The notes: generated from the sequence alone by a model not told the origin. Counted from the first letter of the stretch, positions 42,695-53,042 are shown. The stretch: 64,000 nucleotides of DNA from Perlucidibaca piscinae DSM 21586 (GCF_000420045.1 NZ_ATUE01000006.1:248001-312000); one strand, 5' to 3'. Made by a program: numbers and translations.

Positions 42695-42723
42695 CAAAAA
42701 ACAAACGGGCCTGAGCCCGTTTG
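42695..42723 (-). terminator. Rho-independent terminator after pal
   Basis: On the minus strand the stem CAAACGGGC, loop TCAG, GCCCGTTTG is followed by a run of T. It lies between pal (stop at 42743) and cpoB and should reduce transcription into cpoB. Confidence 0.92.
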
Positions 42724-42742
42724 TTGCCGCGAAGGACGGGAC

Positions 42743-43357
42743 TCAGTTGCCGGACACGTAATCCAGCTCGACACGGCGGTTCTTGGACCAGGCTTCCTCG
42801 TTGCTGCCATCGGCCGCCGGCTTTTCCTTGCCATAGCTGACGACGCTGATCTGCGAGGAGTTGACACCCTGGCTGACCAGGTAGCGGGCAACGGCGTTGG
42901 CACGACGTTCGCCGAGCGCCAGGTTGTATTCACGGGTGCCGCGCTCGTCGGTGTGGCCCGACAGCTGCAGACGCTGACCGGCGTTTTCCTTCAGGTAGGC
43001 GGCGTGGGCATTGAGGCCGCCGTAGGCGATGGCGGTGATGTCGCTGAGGTTGGTGCCGAAGTAGAACACGCGCACCTTGAGCAGGTCGGACATGCTGCCG
43101 GCGATGACACCGGAGCTGCCGCTGCTGTCGGCCATCACGTTGCCCTGGATCGGGTTGTCGAGGTTGGCGGAGCCGGTCGAGGGATCGCTGTCGGAGACCG
43201 AACCCACCGATTCGACTGCCGGCGCCGGCGGCAGGTTTTCATACTGGCTGGCGTCGTTGGGGTCGATCGGTCGCGGGCCGCGGAATGTCGAGCAGGCAGC
43301 AATGCTGGCAACCAGCAGGGACACGGTGGCGACACGAACGGTCTTGTGGATCATCAC
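42743..43357 (-). CDS. pal: Peptidoglycan-associated lipoprotein Pal
   Basis: A 204-residue outer-membrane lipoprotein with lipobox IAAC (lipidated C22). The C-terminal OmpA-like domain has LSGHTDERGTREYNLALGER and ANAVARYLVSQG, the peptidoglycan-binding residues. Works with TolB and TolA for membrane constriction. AGGAG lies 10 bases before the first of two ATG codons. Confidence 0.96.
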   Translation of the reverse strand: MMIHKTVRVATVSLLVASIAACSTFRGPRPIDPNDASQYENLPPAPAVESVGSVSDSDPSTGSANLDNPIQGNVMADSSGSSGVIAGSMSDLLKVRVFYFGTNLSDITAIAYGGLNAHAAYLKENAGQRLQLSGHTDERGTREYNLALGERRANAVARYLVSQGVNSSQISVVSYGKEKPAADGSNEEAWSKNRRVELDYVSGN

Positions 43358-43430
43358 GATAAAAACTCCTGTACCAGGGCGCTGGCAAATCTGGACGAAC
43401 TAATGGATGCGACGGTAACTGACTCGGACA

Positions 43431-44720
43431 TCAGCGTAAATAGGGGGACCACACGGGCTCGCGAACTTCTCCCTCGACGGCCGGCAGACGCAGCTTGAAG
43501 CGACCGTCCAGCGACATCATGCCGAGCACGCCCTGGCGTCCCTTGCGGGTGGCGTAGACCACCATGCGGCTGTTCGGCGAGAAGCTCGGCGACTCGTCCA
43601 GCGGCGTGTTGGTGAGGATGCTGAAGATGCCGTTGCTGAGGTCCTGGATGCCGATGGCGTAGCTGTTGCCGCCGGTCTGGTGGACCATGGCCAGGTAGCG
43701 GTCGTTCGGGCTGATGTCGGCACGCGCGTTGAAGCTGCCGCTGAAGGTCAGGCGCTTGGTTTCACCGCTGGCGATGTTGAGGCGGTAGATCTGCGGGCCG
43801 CCGCTGCGATCGGAGGTGAAGATCAGGGAGCGGCCGTCACGTGTCCAGCGCGGCTCGGTGTCGATGGCCGGGTTGTTGGTGAGGCGGGTGAGCTGGCGGC
43901 TGTCGAGGTCCATCAGGTAGAGCTCGGGGTTGCCGTCACGCGACAGGGTCAGGGCCATGCGCTTGCCGTCCGGCGACCAGGCCGGTGCGCCGTTGAGACC
44001 GGCGAAGTCGGTCAGCTTGGTGCGCTGGCGGGTCGACAGGTTCTGCACGAAGATGGCCGGCTTGCGGCTCTCGAAGGAGACGTAGGCGACCTGGCGTGCA
44101 GTCGGCGACCAGGTCGGCGACAGGATGGGTTCGACCGAGTCGAGCAGGGTGATCTGGCGCTCGCCGTCGATGTCGGACAGCTCCAGGCGGTAGCGCGGCT
44201 TGCCGCCCCGAGAATACTGGTTCACGTACAGGATCTTGGTGGCGAAGATGCCGGGCTCGCCGGTGACCTTCTCGTAGATCTTGTCGCTGATGTAGTGCGC
44301 GGCATCGCGCCAGCGGCTGGCGTCGACGGTGAAGCTTTCGCCGAGCAGGCGCTCGAGGCCGCCCTTGCGCAGCAGCTCGTAGCGGAAGCTGTACTTGCCG
44401 TTGGCGAGGCGGGTGGCCTGGCCGATCACTACCAGGTCGGCACCGATGTTCTGCCACACGCCGGGCAGCATTTCGGCGCTGCTGGCCGGGCGGCCGGGCA
44501 GGCGAGACGGGTCGAGGGTGCGGAACAGGCCGCTGCGATCGAGGTCGGCACGGATGATGCTGCCGGTGTTGACGTTCTCGGCCTCGATGCCGGCAAAGGC
44601 GGCGACGGCGATCGGCGTGGCGTCATCCGCCCGCTGGGTGACTTCGATGGTCAGTGCCGCGCTGGCCAGACCGGACACCCACCAGAGCACGAGCCCGATG
44701 ACTGGTACGCGAAAACCCAT
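43431..44720 (-). CDS. tolB: Tol-Pal system beta-propeller protein TolB
   Basis: A 429-residue periplasmic protein with signal peptide (about 1-22), an N-terminal domain starting at LTIEVTQRADDATPIAVAAF and a six-bladed beta-propeller built of repeats such as LSPTWSPTARQVAYVSFESR and GAPAWSPDGKRMALTLSRDG. Begins one base after the tolA stop and precedes pal by 73 bases. Confidence 0.96.
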   Translation of the reverse strand: MGFRVPVIGLVLWWVSGLASAALTIEVTQRADDATPIAVAAFAGIEAENVNTGSIIRADLDRSGLFRTLDPSRLPGRPASSAEMLPGVWQNIGADLVVIGQATRLANGKYSFRYELLRKGGLERLLGESFTVDASRWRDAAHYISDKIYEKVTGEPGIFATKILYVNQYSRGGKPRYRLELSDIDGERQITLLDSVEPILSPTWSPTARQVAYVSFESRKPAIFVQNLSTRQRTKLTDFAGLNGAPAWSPDGKRMALTLSRDGNPELYLMDLDSRQLTRLTNNPAIDTEPRWTRDGRSLIFTSDRSGGPQIYRLNIASGETKRLTFSGSFNARADISPNDRYLAMVHQTGGNSYAIGIQDLSNGIFSILTNTPLDESPSFSPNSRMVVYATRKGRQGVLGMMSLDGRFKLRLPAVEGEVREPVWSPYLR

Positions 44721-44721
44721 C

Positions 44722-45579
44722 TCATTCCTCCGATTTCAATTTCAGCGTCAACACCTTGAACTGTTCACGGAACAAGGCGGGATCCGATGGCACGGGCAGC
44801 GGGCTGGCGCGGCGCACGGCTTCCTGCGCGCTGGCATCCAGCGCCGGATTGCCGCTCGATCGTATCACCACGACCGAGGCGACTTCACCTCCGGGCAGCA
44901 GGGTAATGCGCATTTCGGTGGTCAGCCCGGCCGGCACGTTGGCGGGCAGGCGCCACACCGACTTGATCTTGCGGTCGATGGCGCGCGTGAACTCGCCGAT
45001 CTGCGCCGCCATCTGGCGGGCGCGGGCATCGGCGGCGGCCTGCGCCGCCAGTGCCTCGGCCTCGTCCGCAGCCTGCGCCGCCAGCGCCTGCTGACGCGCC
45101 AGGGCATCGCGCTTGCGCTGCTCGGCCTGTTCGCGGGCGATGCGCTGGGTTTCCTTCTCGACCTCGGCCAGCTCGCTGTCGACGGCATCCGGGTCTATGC
45201 GCGGCTCGTTTCGGGGTTTGGGCGGCTGCTTCTCGGGCTTTTTCTCGGCCGGCTTCACGGTTTCCGGCTTTGCCGGCGGCTTGACCGCGGGCTTGGCCGG
45301 TTCCGGAGCCGGCTTCGGTGGCGTCACCGGCTTGGGGGGGGCGGGTTCCGGCGGTGGCGGCAGCGGTTCCGGCTCCGGCAGGGGCGCCGGTGCCGGGGCG
45401 TCGGCAGGCAGTGCCGGCTGCGGCGCAGGCAGCACGGCGCCACCGGCGGGCATCAGCATGGCCTGCATCACCGGCGGCGGCTCGGGCAGCGTGTGCGGCT
45501 TGGCGACCAGCCACAGCACCAGCACCAGTCCGCCATGCAGGCAGACCGAGAGCAGCAGGTTGCGACGGGACAGGTTCAT
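44722..45579 (-). CDS. tolA: Tol-Pal energy-transducing protein TolA
   Basis: A 285-residue TonB-like protein: one N-terminal membrane helix (NLLLSVCLHGGLVLVLWLVA), a Pro/Lys-rich then Ala/Glu-rich helical linker (from about 45 to 190), and the C-terminal domain ending VRRASPLPVPSDPALFREQF. It spans the periplasm to reach TolB/Pal. Positioned between tolR and tolB. Confidence 0.94.
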   Translation of the reverse strand: MNLSRRNLLLSVCLHGGLVLVLWLVAKPHTLPEPPPVMQAMLMPAGGAVLPAPQPALPADAPAPAPLPEPEPLPPPPEPAPPKPVTPPKPAPEPAKPAVKPPAKPETVKPAEKKPEKQPPKPRNEPRIDPDAVDSELAEVEKETQRIAREQAEQRKRDALARQQALAAQAADEAEALAAQAAADARARQMAAQIGEFTRAIDRKIKSVWRLPANVPAGLTTEMRITLLPGGEVASVVVIRSSGNPALDASAQEAVRRASPLPVPSDPALFREQFKVLTLKLKSEE

Positions 45580-45598
45580 GCGTGCGGGCGTCCGGTCA

Positions 45599-46042
45599 TC
45601 ACGGGGTGGCCGGCAGTTCGGTGAGCAGACCGACCTGCTTGACGCCGCCCTGCTGCAGCGACGACATCAGTTCGACCACGCGGCCGTAGCCGACGCTGTG
45701 ATCGCCGTTGACCAGCACCGGGATCTCCTCGCCGCGCGCCTGGCGCAGGGCGCGAATCTCGCTGGGCAGGTTCTGCAGGCTGACCTGGCTGCGGTCGTCC
45801 GGACCGGTCTGCAGCCAGAGCTCGCCGTCGGCCTTGACGGTGACGATCAGGGGCTGCTGTTCCTGCAGGCTGAGGGCGTCGGCCTGGGCATCGGGCAGGT
45901 CGACTTCGATGCCCTGGGTCAGCATGGGTGCGGTGATCATGAAGATGACCAGCAGCACCAGCATGACGTCGATGTAGGGCACCACGTTCATTTCCGACAT
46001 GGGCGCCCGGCGGGGCCGGCGGAACGAGGAGTGCAGGCTCAT
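45599..46042 (-). CDS. tolR: Tol-Pal proton channel protein TolR
   Basis: A 147-residue ExbD-family protein with one membrane helix (NVVPYIDVMLVLLVIFMITA) containing the conserved aspartate of the proton path, followed by a periplasmic domain with VLVNGDHSVGYGRVVELMSS. Two bases separate it from tolQ. Confidence 0.96.
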   Translation of the reverse strand: MSLHSSFRRPRRAPMSEMNVVPYIDVMLVLLVIFMITAPMLTQGIEVDLPDAQADALSLQEQQPLIVTVKADGELWLQTGPDDRSQVSLQNLPSEIRALRQARGEEIPVLVNGDHSVGYGRVVELMSSLQQGGVKQVGLLTELPATP

Positions 46043-46044
46043 GG

Positions 46045-46724
<680 letters not shown>

Positions 46725-46728
<4 letters not shown>

Positions 46729-47183
46729 GGGGTGCTTCCTGTATCGGCATTCAGCAGGGCGGTGAGTGCGGCGGGCAGTGCGCGCGGCTTGAGAGTATTG
46801 CGGTCGACGCAGGCAACTTCAATCCGGCCCTCGGCGAGTACCACGTCACCACGCAGGATCCGTTGACGGAAATGCAGCGAGGCACGACCGCGATGGATGA
46901 TTTGTGCGCAGGCGGTGAGGGCATCGTCGAGGCGGGCCGGCACGCGGTAGTCGACATCGGCGTGACGGACCACGAAGAACACCGGTTCGTCGCTGACCAG
47001 GTAGTGCGAATAGCCCAGCGAACGCAGCCATTCGGTGCGCGCGCGTTCCATGAACTTCAGGTAGTTCACGTAGTAGACGATGCCGCCGGCGTCGGTGTCC
47101 TCGATGTAGACCCGCACCGGCGTGCGGAATTCGGGATACGGCGTGTCGGCGGCAGCGGCGGCAGTTGAGGCGTGCTGACTCAT
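46725..47183 (-). CDS. ybgC: Acyl-CoA thioesterase YbgC (Tol-Pal-associated)
   Basis: A 152-residue hot-dog-fold thioesterase. The family motif VYIEDTDAGGIVYYVNYLKF contains the catalytic aspartate. First gene of the tol operon, four-base overlaps with both ruvB and tolQ link DNA repair genes and tol genes into one transcript. Acts on short or medium acyl-CoA; its link to Tol remains unclear. Confidence 0.93.
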
Positions 47184-48193
47184 GGCGTCTCCGGGGCGGC
47201 GAGCCCGAGCTGCAGCCAGGCCGACTGGCTGGCGACGCGGCCGCGCGCGGTGCGCAGGATCAGGCCCTGCTGTAGCAGGTAGGGTTCGATGACATCCTCG
47301 AGGGTGCCGGCATCCTCGGACAGTGCCGCCGCCAGGGTCTCGACGCCGACCGGGCCGCCGTCGAACTTGTCGATGAGCAGGCTGAGGTAGCGGCGGTCGA
47401 GGTGATCGAGGCCGTGGTCGTCGATGTCGAGCATGGACAGGGCCTGGCTGGCGACATCGGCAGTGATGTGGCCGTCGGCGCGCACCTCGGCGTAGTCGCG
47501 CACGCGGCGCAGCAGGCGGTTGGCGATGCGTGGCGTGCCGCGTGCACGCCGGGCGATCTCGCGGGCGCCGTCATCGGCGATGGACAGGTTGAGCAGGCCG
47601 GCGGAGCGGGTGACGATGCGGGTCAGGTCGGCGAGCTGGTAGAACTCCAGGCGCTGCACGATGCCGAAACGGTCGCGCAGCGGCGAGGTCAGCAGGCCGG
47701 CGCGGGTGGTGGCACCGACCAGGGTGAAGGGCGGCAGGTCGAGCTTGAGCGAGCGCGCGGCGGGGCCCTCGCCGATCATGATGTCGAGCTGGTAGTCCTC
47801 CATCGCGGGATAGAGGATCTCCTCGACCACCGGTGACAGGCGGTGGATCTCGTCGATGAACAGCACGTCGCCGGCTTCCAGGTTGGTGAGCAGGGCGGCG
47901 AGGTCGCCGGCACGCTCCAGCACCGGGCCCGAGGTCGAGCGCAGCTGGCCGCCCATCTCGCGCGCGATGATGTTGGCCAGCGTGGTTTTGCCGAGGCCGG
48001 GCGGTCCGAAGATCAGGGTGTGGTCCAGGGCCTCGCCACGGCTGCGTGCGGCGCCCATGAAAATGGCCATCTGCTCGCGCACCTGGGGCTGGCCGATGTA
48101 GTCGGCGAGCTGGGTCGGGCGGATGGCGCGATCGACCGACTCGTCCTGGCCGCGGGCGATGGGCGTGATGAGGCGATCCGATTCAATGCTCAT
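47180..48193 (-). CDS. ruvB: Holliday-junction branch-migration ATPase RuvB
   Basis: A 337-residue AAA+ helicase. Walker A GPPGLGKTTLANIIA near 63-77, Walker B VLFIDEIHRL near 109-118, sensor region LVGATTRAGLLTSPLRDRFG, and a C-terminal winged helix (TLEDVIEPYLLQQGLILRTA). Three bases downstream of ruvA. Confidence 0.97.
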   Translation of the reverse strand: MSIESDRLITPIARGQDESVDRAIRPTQLADYIGQPQVREQMAIFMGAARSRGEALDHTLIFGPPGLGKTTLANIIAREMGGQLRSTSGPVLERAGDLAALLTNLEAGDVLFIDEIHRLSPVVEEILYPAMEDYQLDIMIGEGPAARSLKLDLPPFTLVGATTRAGLLTSPLRDRFGIVQRLEFYQLADLTRIVTRSAGLLNLSIADDGAREIARRARGTPRIANRLLRRVRDYAEVRADGHITADVASQALSMLDIDDHGLDHLDRRYLSLLIDKFDGGPVGVETLAAALSEDAGTLEDVIEPYLLQQGLILRTARGRVASQSAWLQLGLAAPETP

Positions 48194-48196
48194 GGC

Positions 48197-48811
48197 TTAT
48201 TGTCTCAGCAGGCTCTTGAGCGCGGCGCGCACCAGGTCGGCGGTTTCGTGGTGGTCATCGGACACCGCCTTGACGGCGCGCTGTGCCTCGGCCGGCTTGT
48301 AGCCCAGCGCGAGCAGGGCGCTTTCCGCCTCTTCGCCGGGCGTGGCGGGCGCCGGCGCCGGGGTGCGCGCGGCCGGTAGCGCACCGCGCAACAGGGGAAT
48401 GCTGTCCATGCCCGGCAGCTTGTCGCGCAGCTCGATGATCAGGCGTTCGGCGGTCTTCTTGCCGACGCCGGGAATGCGCGTCAGCGTGGCCAGGTCTTCC
48501 TGGCTGATGCAGCGCTTGAGGGCATCGACTTCCAGTCCGGAGAGCAGGGCCAGCGCCAGACGCGGGCCGACGCCGCTGACCTTGATCAGGATGCGGAAGG
48601 CCTGCAGGGCATCGCGCTGGTGAAAGCCGAACAGGCTGTGGGCGTCTTCGCGCACGCTGAGGTGGGTCCACAGCGTGACCGGCTCGCCCAGCGCGGGCAG
48701 CTGGTAGAACGTGCTCAGCGGCACGTCCACCTCGTAGCCGACGCCATGGACGTCGATGACCACGGTGGGCGCGATTTTCTCGATGAGCTGGCCGTGCAGG
48801 CGTGAAATCAT
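48197..48811 (-). CDS. ruvA: Holliday-junction DNA helicase subunit RuvA
   Basis: A 204-residue protein. N-terminal OB-fold starts MISRLHGQLIEKIAPTVVID; two helix-hairpin-helix motifs follow (LIKVSGVGPRLALALLSG and LTRIPGVGKKTAERLIIE); the C-terminal UBA-like domain (LLALGYKPAEAQRAVKAV) binds RuvB. Standard length and order. Confidence 0.97.
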   Translation of the reverse strand: MISRLHGQLIEKIAPTVVIDVHGVGYEVDVPLSTFYQLPALGEPVTLWTHLSVREDAHSLFGFHQRDALQAFRILIKVSGVGPRLALALLSGLEVDALKRCISQEDLATLTRIPGVGKKTAERLIIELRDKLPGMDSIPLLRGALPAARTPAPAPATPGEEAESALLALGYKPAEAQRAVKAVSDDHHETADLVRAALKSLLRQ

Positions 48812-48857
48812 GGTGTTCCCGTTCGGGTTGTCGTGAAGCGGTCGGCGTCGTGACGCA

Positions 48858-49376
48858 TCAGCGCGCGCGTCCGCCGCGCAGACCGGATGCCGCGATTCTA
48901 CTCAGGTTCGCGCCGGCATGGGCATGGCAGAGGGCGGCGGCGAGGGCATCGGCGGCGTCGGCCGAGGGCATGCCGGGCAGGTTGAGCAGACGGGTGACCA
49001 TGTGCTGGACCTGGGCCTTGTCGGCGGCGCCGGTGCCGACCACGGCGAGCTTGATCTGGCGTGCGGTGTATTCGGCCACCGGCACGTCGCCATGGGCCAG
49101 TGCCGCCAGCGCGGCACCGCGTGCCTGGCCGAGCTTGAGCGCGGAGTCGGCGTTGTTGGACAGGAACACCTGCTCGACGCTGGCCTGGGTCGGACGCCAG
49201 GTCACGATGAGCTCGCCCAGGCAGCTGAAGATGGTCTTCACGCGCTCGGGCAGCGACTGCTCGGTATTCATGCGTATGCAGCCGCTGTCGAGGTAGCGCC
49301 AGCCACGGCCGTCCTGGGCGATGAGGCCGTAGCCGGTGATGCGCGATCCGGGGTCGATGCCGAGGATGATGGTCAT
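48858..49376 (-). CDS. ruvC: Holliday-junction resolvase RuvC
   Basis: A 172-residue endonuclease. The first catalytic aspartate is in ILGIDPGSRITGYG (D7), and VEQVFLSNNADSALKLGQAR and the C-terminal DAADALAAALCHAHA supply the other acidic residues. Cuts four-way junctions with RuvAB. Followed by ruvA after 46 bases. Confidence 0.96.
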   Translation of the reverse strand: MTIILGIDPGSRITGYGLIAQDGRGWRYLDSGCIRMNTEQSLPERVKTIFSCLGELIVTWRPTQASVEQVFLSNNADSALKLGQARGAALAALAHGDVPVAEYTARQIKLAVVGTGAADKAQVQHMVTRLLNLPGMPSADAADALAAALCHAHAGANLSRIAASGLRGGRAR

Positions 49377-49405
49377 GGCTGGCTCCCCGGCCGTGCTGGC
49401 ATGGC

Positions 49406-50155
49406 TCAGCCGTTCAGCTTCGCCATGATCTCGTCGCTGAAGCTGACGTTGGTGTAGACGTTCTGCACGTCATCCAGGTCTTCCAGCATGTCGATCATCT
49501 TCATCAGCCTTTCCGCCTGCTCGGGATCGGTGATCTCGGCATCGGTGGAGGCCTTCATGGTGACTTCGGCATTTTCCGGCTTCAGGCCGGCGCCGGCGAG
49601 GGCGTCCATGACGGCACCGAAGGCTTCCGGCGAGGTCACCACGGTGATGCCGTCGTCATCGGTTTCGACGTCGTCGGCACCGGCATCGAGCGCGATTTCC
49701 ATGACCTTGTCTTCATCGGTGCCGGCCGGGAAGCGGATTTCGCCACGCTTGCTGAACAGGAAGGCGACCGAGCCGCTGGTGCCCATGTTGCCGCCGTTCT
49801 TGCTGAAGGCGTGACGGACTTCCGAGACGGTGCGGTTGAGGTTGTCGGTCATGGTTTCGACCAGCACCGCCACGCCGCCGACGCCATAGCCTTCGTAGGT
49901 CAGTTCGTCGAGCTTCTTGTCGTCATCGCCGCCGGCGCCGCGCTGGATGGCGCGGTTGACGACGTCACGGCTCATGTTGGCGCCCAGCGCCTTGGCGACG
50001 ATGGCGCGCAGACGCGGGTTGTCGGCTTCCGACGGGCCGCCGAGACGGGCGGCCACGGTGATTTCACGGATGAACTTGGTGAACACCTTGCCGCGCGAGG
50101 CATCGACACGGGCCTTCTTGTGCTTGATGTTCGCCCACTTGCTGTGACCTGCCAT
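49406..50155 (-). CDS. yebC: YebC/PmpR family regulatory protein (TACO1-like)
   Basis: A 249-residue protein starting MAGHSKWANIKHKKARVDAS, a signature of the family, with NPRLRAIVAKALGANMSRDV and LTYEGYGVGGVAVLVETMTD. Members have been described as transcription regulators and as ribosome-associated helpers for polyproline translation. Lies between aspS and ruvC, as in Pseudomonas. Confidence 0.96.
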   Translation of the reverse strand: MAGHSKWANIKHKKARVDASRGKVFTKFIREITVAARLGGPSEADNPRLRAIVAKALGANMSRDVVNRAIQRGAGGDDDKKLDELTYEGYGVGGVAVLVETMTDNLNRTVSEVRHAFSKNGGNMGTSGSVAFLFSKRGEIRFPAGTDEDKVMEIALDAGADDVETDDDGITVVTSPEAFGAVMDALAGAGLKPENAEVTMKASTDAEITDPEQAERLMKMIDMLEDLDDVQNVYTNVSFSDEIMAKLNG

Positions 50156-50159
50156 GTGC

Positions 50160-51950
50160 TCAGGCCTCCTTCTTCACTTCTTCGCGCAGGCGGATACCCA
50201 GCTCGCGCAGCTGTTTGTTCTCGACCGGGGCCGGGGCGTGCGTCATCAGGCACTCGGCGGTCTTGGTCTTGGGGAAGGCGATGACGTCGCGAATCGAGGT
50301 CGCGCCGGTCATCAGCATGACCAGGCGATCGAGGCCGAAGGCGAGGCCGCCGTGGGGCGGGGCGCCGAACTTGAGGGCGTCGAGCAGGAACTCGAACTTC
50401 TCGTTGGCTTCCTCTTCGCTGATGCCGAGAGCCTCGAACACGGCCTTCTGCATGTCCATGTTGTAGATGCGCAGCGAGCCGCCGCCGAGCTCGGTGCCGT
50501 TGAGCACCATGTCATAGGCCACCGACAGGGCCGAGCCCGGATCGGTCTTGAGCACGGACACGTCGCACTTGGGCAGCGTGAACGGGTGGTGCACCGAGGT
50601 CCACTGGCCGTCGGCGACTTCCTCGAACATCGGGAAATCAACCACCCACAGCGGGGCCCATTCGCAGGTCAGCATCTTGAGGTCGTGACCGACCTTGACG
50701 CGCAGGGCGCCCATGGCGTCGTTGACGACCTTGGCCTTGTCGGCGCCGAAGAAGATGAGGTCGCCGTTCTGTGCGCCGGTACGTTCAATGATCGCTGCAA
50801 GCGCTTCATTCGGAAGGAATTTCACGATCGGCGACTGCAGGCCGCTGCCTTCGCCGTTGTGGATGTTCGTGACGTCATTGACCTTGATGTAGGCCAGGCC
50901 CTTGGCGCCGTAGATGCCGACGAACTTGGTGTAGTCATCGATCTGGCTGCGCGGCATGGCGTTGCCGCCCGGCACCTTGAGCGCCACCACGCGACCCTTG
51001 GGGTCCTTGGCCGGGCCGGCGAAGACCTTGAACTCGATGTTCTGCAGCAGGTCGGCGACATCGACCAGCTCCATCGGGATGCGCAGGTCGGGCTTGTCGG
51101 ACGCGAAGCGGCGCATGGCTTCGTTGTAGGTCATGCGCGGGAAGGCGTCGAACTTGACGCCGAGCAGTTCGTCGAAGAGTTGCACGATCATCTTTTCGGT
51201 GATCGCCATGATCTCCTCGTCGCTGAGGAACGAGGTCTCGATGTCGATCTGGGTGAATTCCGGCTGACGATCAGCGCGCAGGTCTTCGTCACGGAAGCAC
51301 TTGGCGATCTGGTAGTAGCGGTCGAAGCCAGAGACCATGAGCAGCTGCTTGAACAGCTGCGGCGACTGCGGCAGGGCGAAGAAGCTGCCCGGCTGGGTGC
51401 GCGAGGGCACCAGGTAGTCGCGCGCGCCTTCCGGCGTGGCACGGGTCAGGATGGGGGTTTCCACGTCGAGGAAGCCGTTGTCATCCAGGTAGTTGCGGAT
51501 CAGCGAGGTGACCTTGGAACGGAAGCGCATGCGCTCCAGCATTTCCGGACGACGCATGTCGAGGAAGCGGTACTTGAGGCGCGTTTCCTCGCCGACGTTG
51601 CTGAAGTCGTCGTTGAGCGGGAACGGCGGGGTCTCGGCCTGGGCGAGAATCTCGATCTGCTTGCCCAGCACCTCGATCTGGCCGGTGCTCATGTTGGCGT
51701 TCTCGGTGCCGGCGTAGCGCTGGCGCACGCGACCGGTGACCTTGAGCACGAACTCGGAGCGCGACTTGTCGGCGAGCGCAAAGGCATCCGGGGTATCCGG
51801 GTCAATCACCACCTGCACCAGGCCTTCGCGGTCACGCAGGTCGAGGAAGATGACGCCGCCGTGGTCGCGACGACGATGCACCCAGCCGCACAGGGTCACG
51901 GTCTGGTCGATATGGGATTGGGTGAGACTGCCGCAGTAGTGACTACGCAT
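50160..51950 (-). CDS. aspS: Aspartyl-tRNA synthetase AspS
   Basis: A 596-residue class II synthetase. N-terminal OB anticodon-binding domain (VTLCGWVHRRRDHGGVIFLD), catalytic motif 2 with FRDEDLRADRQPEFTQIDIE and motif 3 with GLAFGLDRLVMLMTGATSIR. Charges tRNA-Asp (and possibly tRNA-Asn if the discriminating form is absent). Head of the aspS-yebC-ruvCAB-tol transcript, followed by yebC after four bases. Confidence 0.97.
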   Translation of the reverse strand: MRSHYCGSLTQSHIDQTVTLCGWVHRRRDHGGVIFLDLRDREGLVQVVIDPDTPDAFALADKSRSEFVLKVTGRVRQRYAGTENANMSTGQIEVLGKQIEILAQAETPPFPLNDDFSNVGEETRLKYRFLDMRRPEMLERMRFRSKVTSLIRNYLDDNGFLDVETPILTRATPEGARDYLVPSRTQPGSFFALPQSPQLFKQLLMVSGFDRYYQIAKCFRDEDLRADRQPEFTQIDIETSFLSDEEIMAITEKMIVQLFDELLGVKFDAFPRMTYNEAMRRFASDKPDLRIPMELVDVADLLQNIEFKVFAGPAKDPKGRVVALKVPGGNAMPRSQIDDYTKFVGIYGAKGLAYIKVNDVTNIHNGEGSGLQSPIVKFLPNEALAAIIERTGAQNGDLIFFGADKAKVVNDAMGALRVKVGHDLKMLTCEWAPLWVVDFPMFEEVADGQWTSVHHPFTLPKCDVSVLKTDPGSALSVAYDMVLNGTELGGGSLRIYNMDMQKAVFEALGISEEEANEKFEFLLDALKFGAPPHGGLAFGLDRLVMLMTGATSIRDVIAFPKTKTAECLMTHAPAPVENKQLRELGIRLREEVKKEA

Positions 51951-52098
51951 GGTGCCGATGATTCCGTTGCCGTAAAGAGGGGCGGCAGGGCCGACCCCGG
52001 TAAGCCGGCGAGTATAGCGCGTGCGGCAAATGCCTGAGAACCGGCATTTCGGCGGAGTGCTATTTACAGCGCGGCCGTCGTGTCTTAAATAGCCGAGA

Positions 52099-52115
52099 CG
52101 GACCGCAGCGGTCCG
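52099..52115. promoter_or_regulatory. Perfect palindrome in the aspS upstream region
   Basis: CGGACCGC and GCGGTCCG flank a single central A. It lies between divergent aspS and the small-protein gene at 52148 and could be an operator for either, or part of a transcript hairpin. No known operator class is recognised. Confidence 0.4.
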
Positions 52116-52147
52116 GATTCTGGCACAACGGCTTGCTGGAGAGCGTC

Positions 52148-52321
52148 ATGTTGGAAGAAGGCTTCAACGACGAAGCGGCAGATGGCGAAGACGAGACCGT
52201 GTCGAAGGCGCAGGCGGCGAAGAATGCCCTGCTCAAGCGGCGCGCACTCGATGACGTGATCGAGGAGCACCGCCTCAACAAGCGGCTGCGCGATTACGAC
52301 TTCGATCTCGATGACGACTGA
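52148..52321 (+). CDS. Small charged protein, PA3496-like
   Basis: A 57-residue, highly charged protein: acidic N-terminal part, basic centre (AAKNALLKRRALDDVIEEHR then LNKRLRDYDF) and an acidic end. This order is like the PA3496 family of Pseudomonas, annotated as putative envelope-integrity protein without firm function. ATG 52148 has GGAG seven bases upstream; an in-frame TTG at 52133 is less likely. Confidence 0.6.
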   Translation: MLEEGFNDEAADGEDETVSKAQAAKNALLKRRALDDVIEEHRLNKRLRDYDFDLDDD

Positions 52322-52434
52322 TCGCCGCGCCGGCTGTCCGCAGCGGCGCCGGCCTTGCACCTGTGCGCCGTGTGGGCATAATGGGGCGGCCTCGCGCTAA
52401 CCCCGCATCAACACTGAATCACAAGGAAACTGTC

Positions 52435-53034
52435 ATGGCGATCGAACTGCCGGCTCTGCCCTATGAAAGCACCGCCCTGGAGCCGTACATCACGGCCCAC
52501 ACCCTGAGCTTCCACCACGGCAAGCACCACAATGCCTACGTGGTCAACCTCAACAACCTGATCAAGGGCACCGACCTTGAGAACGCCAGCCTGGAAGCCA
52601 TCGTTGCCGCCTCGGCCGGTGACGCCGCCAAGGCCGGCATCTTCAACAACAGCGCCCAGGTCTGGAACCACACCTTCTACTGGAACAGCATGAAGCAGAA
52701 CGGCGGCGGTCTGCCGACCGGTGCCATCGCTGACAAGATCAACGCCGACTTCGGTTCCTACGAGAAGTTCGTCGAGCTGTTCAAGGCCGCTGCCACCACC
52801 CAGTTCGGCTCCGGCTGGGCCTGGCTGGTCGTTGGCGCCGACGGCAAGCTCGCTGTCACCAAGACCGGCAACGCCGACACCCCGATCGTGCACGGCCAGA
52901 AGCCGCTGATCACCATCGACGTGTGGGAGCATGCCTACTACCTGGACTTCCAGAACCGTCGTCCGGACTACATCACGACCTTCCTCGACAAGCTCGTGAA
53001 CTGGGACTTCGCCAACGCCAACCTGGCCGGCTGA
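52435..53034 (+). CDS. sodB: Iron superoxide dismutase SodB
   Basis: A 199-residue Fe-SOD. Metal ligands by pattern are H27, H79 (VWNHTFYW), D162 and H166 (DVWEHAYYLDFQNRRPDYI); the glutamine before the second ligand (Q75) marks the iron type. ATG 52435 follows AAGGA. Cytoplasmic defence against superoxide. Followed 8 bases later by a redox sensor kinase gene. Confidence 0.96.
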   Translation: MAIELPALPYESTALEPYITAHTLSFHHGKHHNAYVVNLNNLIKGTDLENASLEAIVAASAGDAAKAGIFNNSAQVWNHTFYWNSMKQNGGGLPTGAIADKINADFGSYEKFVELFKAAATTQFGSGWAWLVVGADGKLAVTKTGNADTPIVHGQKPLITIDVWEHAYYLDFQNRRPDYITTFLDKLVNWDFANANLAG

Positions 53035-53042
53035 TTTCCCCG